Source: Coleofasciculus sp. FACHB-1120 (GTDB lineage: Bacteria; Cyanobacteriota; Cyanobacteriia; Cyanobacteriales; FACHB-T130). Taken from it: a DNA stretch of 64,000 nucleotides. Shown here piece by piece: positions 62,392 through 64,000 of the stretch. The notes beneath the pieces were generated by a model. It did no database searches, was not told the DNA's origin, and saw only the letters and a program-made list of their open reading frames with translations. Position 1 is the stretch's first letter. The number at the start of each line of letters is the position of its first letter. Both the position numbers and the translations under genes were made by a program. Location of the stretch: the NCBI RefSeq assembly GCF_014698845.1, contig NZ_JACJTV010000025.1, positions 21,610 to 85,609 of the forward strand, given 5' to 3'.

Positions 62392-63668
62392 TGGGCATAC
62401 ATTTGGAGCGGGCACGGCTGCTGATTGAGCAGTCGCGGTATGAAATGGCAGAGCAAGAACTGCGACAAGAACTGGCAATGGAGCCAGATAGCGCGATCGC
62501 GCATACTCTGCTCGCCCTGTGCTTGAATCATCGCCAAATGTACCCGGAAGCCACCCAGATGGCTCAGCGAGCGATTCGCTTGGCTCCCGATTGGGGGTAC
62601 GCTCACTACGTCCTGGCTTATATTCTGTGCGATTACAACCAGCTTCTAGAAGCGGAAACAGTACTGAAAGAGGCTTTGCGGCTGAGTCCCGATAACCCCA
62701 GCTACTTCGCCCTGCTCTCGCGCATCCGATATAATCAACAGCTTTGGCACTCCGCACTAGAAGCGGCAACCCAAGGGCTTGTCGTTGACCCAGAGGACGT
62801 AGAGTGCCTAAATTACCGAGCGATGTGTTTGATGCAACTCGGTCGCTTACCAGAAGCTCAGGCGGTCATTGAGAGTGCGATCGCACTTGACCCAGAATAT
62901 GCGGGAAGCTATGCCAACCGCGGCTGGATACTCCTGGCGCAGGGAGGATATCCCGCTAAAGCGTTAGAGTGTTTCCGCGAAGCACTACGGCTTCAACCAA
63001 CTTTTGAGTGGGCGCGACGGGGAATCCTCGAAGCGCTCAAGGCAAAGAACCCGCTCTACAGGCTGATGCTGCGCTACTTCCTGTGGAGTTCTAGGCTGAG
63101 TCACGGTCGTAGGTTAGTCTTCAGCATCGGCTTGTACTTTGTCTTCCGCCTGCTGGTGGGCGGCATTGCTGCAACTAGCTTTAACCCTTTGCTGTGGTTC
63201 GTGGTAATTGCCTACTGTCTGTTTGTTCTGCTTACCTGGATTGCTGACCCCTTATTCACCTTATTGCTCCGGTTTGACCGCTTCGGGCGATTAACCCTTT
63301 CCGAACAAGAGGTTAAGAACTCAAATTTAGTCGGGGCAGTATTTCTAAGCATCTTAATGGCAATTGGTTTGTGGTTGGTGACTAAAAACACCAACATCCT
63401 CATCGTCGCCCTCTCACTAGGACTTTTGTTGCTACCGATAACGGCGATGTTAAATTGTCCGGCAGGATGGCCCAGAAAGTTCATGGCAACCTACACGATC
63501 GTTTTAGCGATCGCATGGCTGGCGGCTATCGGTCTATCATTAGCCGAGTCGCCTCTGGGAGAAATTAGCGTTCAGTTTGCCGGAATTTCCCTGGCTTTTT
63601 TCTGGCTTGGTTCGATACTTTCGAGCTGGTTGGCAACTTTACTGATGGGCGTCAGACCAAAGCAGTGA
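62391..63668 (+). CDS. TPR protein with C-terminal membrane region
   Basis: The 425-residue protein has about seven TPRs (about residues 1-220: AEQELRQELAMEPDSAIAHT, ALEAATQGLVVDPEDVECLN, ALECFREALRLQPTFEWARR), then a C-terminal half with about six hydrophobic helices (about 240-420), for example FSIGLYFVFRLLVGGIAATS and LSIGLGLLLLPI-like stretches. It is translationally coupled to the AAA+ ATPase gene by a one-base overlap, so the pair may form a membrane receptor and its remodelling ATPase. Not otherwise recognised. Confidence 0.78.
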   Translation: MGIHLERARLLIEQSRYEMAEQELRQELAMEPDSAIAHTLLALCLNHRQMYPEATQMAQRAIRLAPDWGYAHYVLAYILCDYNQLLEAETVLKEALRLSPDNPSYFALLSRIRYNQQLWHSALEAATQGLVVDPEDVECLNYRAMCLMQLGRLPEAQAVIESAIALDPEYAGSYANRGWILLAQGGYPAKALECFREALRLQPTFEWARRGILEALKAKNPLYRLMLRYFLWSSRLSHGRRLVFSIGLYFVFRLLVGGIAATSFNPLLWFVVIAYCLFVLLTWIADPLFTLLLRFDRFGRLTLSEQEVKNSNLVGAVFLSILMAIGLWLVTKNTNILIVALSLGLLLLPITAMLNCPAGWPRKFMATYTIVLAIAWLAAIGLSLAESPLGEISVQFAGISLAFFWLGSILSSWLATLLMGVRPKQ

Positions 63669-63710
63669 GTGCAAGCCTCTCAAGTATGTTTTCTTGGTAG
63701 TCCTAAAGAT

Positions 63711-63892
63711 GGGTAGTGCTCAAGATGTAATGATGGAGGGGTAGAGTTTTTTGCTTTTCTCGTCCCATGCCTGCCTGTCCCCTGAAGTGCATCTTCCCAA
63801 ACGGTCAAGAATGCTCACATCCATAACGGTAAACAACGGTTTAAATGCCTTGACTGCGGACGACAGTTTGTCGAACAACCGACTAAAAAAGT
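63711..63892 (+). mobile_element. Truncated IS1-like left end, with frameshifted InsA start
   Basis: Starts with the terminal repeat GGGTAGTGCT (63711). From 63768 it encodes the start of an IS1-type InsA: MPACP, then after a one-base insertion SSQTVKN, HIHNGKQRFKCLDCGRQFVE and QPTKK. The zinc-finger pattern C-x2-C ... C-x2-C of InsA is visible. The element is cut at about 63890, where a second copy starts in the same orientation. Confidence 0.75.
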
Positions 63893-64000
63893 GGGTAGTG
63901 CTAAACAAGTAATGATAGAGAAGAAGAGCTTCATACTGATGTTTTCCTCTTATGCCTGTTTGTCCCATTTGTGCATCTTCTCAAACAGTCAAGAATGGTC
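63893..64000 (+). mobile_element. Second IS1-like element, runs off the window
   Basis: Starts GGGTAGTGCT at 63893 and has the same leader as the first copy (TAATGATAGAG compared with TAATGATGGAG). An intact InsA reading frame starts ATG 63952 (MPVCPICASSQTVKNG) and runs to the window end. The two copies are tandem, same orientation. Confidence 0.75.
63952..64000 (+). CDS. IS1-family InsA-like protein, 5' part only
   Basis: Sixteen codons before the edge: MPVCPICASSQTVKNG, the zinc-ribbon start of InsA/IS1-type transposase proteins of cyanobacteria. It is intact in this copy, unlike in the copy just upstream. Confidence 0.75.
   Translation, partial: MPVCPICASSQTVKNG

Noticed and set aside
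63720..63968. Minus-strand ORF of 82 codons
   Set aside because: It is antisense to the two IS1-like left ends and has no recognised family.

Overview
The window is chromosomal DNA of a cyanobacterium, probably filamentous. Direct evidence is the many copies of the HIP1 octamer GCGATCGC, a psbI gene for a photosystem II subunit, the RuBisCO assembly chaperone Raf1, Ycf35 and DUF2997 proteins, a phylloquinone methyltransferase, a DUF3769 LptD-like outer-membrane protein, five PEP-CTERM proteins, and heptamer short tandem repeats (STRR). No rRNA, tRNA or CRISPR array was seen. The genus cannot be fixed from sequence alone.

Layout. 1-8.6 kb: the 5' part of a secreted GH74-type (xyloglucanase-like) beta-propeller glycosidase, cut by the window edge, then a + strand exopolysaccharide cluster (flippase, O-antigen ligase/polymerase, Zn-ribbon methyltransferase, GT4, GT2). 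8.7-13.2 kb: a membrane TPR protein, a periplasmic solute-binding protein, rpmI-rplT, a ComFB-like protein, galactokinase and a TspO/MBR protein. 13.9-18.8 kb: five consecutive PEP-CTERM proteins in two paralogous pairs plus one single. 18.8-23.2 kb: a UvrD-like helicase and a GT39-type membrane glycosyltransferase. 23.4-29.6 kb: a MITE-like element, Raf1, a REC-GAF response regulator, MenG, a DUF445 protein and a Ser/Thr kinase-GUN4 fusion. 29.7-32.4 kb: small hypothetical genes, a decapitated kinase remnant ending in a perfect inverted repeat, and an exported methyltransferase. 32.4-38.0 kb: a - strand operon grpE-dnaK-dnaJ-tusA-rsgA. 38.8-44.2 kb: pilB-pilT-pilC (type IV pilus motor ATPases and platform) and a hypothetical protein. 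44.2-49.7 kb: a saccharopine-dehydrogenase-like oxidoreductase, the DUF2997-Ycf35-ferredoxin operon, the LptD-like protein and psbI. 50.3-53.8 kb: glucan phosphorylase and a DUF429 protein. 54.1-57.4 kb: an accessory patch with an inactivated IS701/IS4-like insertion sequence, an inverted remnant of the same element, an unknown protein with a frameshifted partner, and a macro-domain protein with a Cys-rich N-terminal module. 57.8-63.7 kb: trpS, metF, a cysteine hydrolase, a TPR-AAA+ ATPase and a TPR-membrane protein. The window ends in two same-orientation left ends of an IS1-like element.

How the genes work together. The polysaccharide genes, galactokinase, glucan phosphorylase, LptD-like protein, type IV pilus motor and PEP-CTERM proteins all concern carbohydrate or the cell surface, although they are separate transcription units. 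The chaperone block is the clearest operon (4-bp overlaps dnaJ/tusA/rsgA). DUF2997-Ycf35-ferredoxin and the TPR-AAA+/TPR-membrane pair are tight pairs or triples whose roles remain open.

The most unusual points are the truncated kinase capped by a 21-bp perfect inverted repeat, the STRR-encoded insertion inside glucan phosphorylase, the macro-domain fusion in the IS-bounded patch, the exported methyltransferase, a repeat palindrome that encodes part of a signal peptide, and a short leader ORF plus terminator upstream of glgP.
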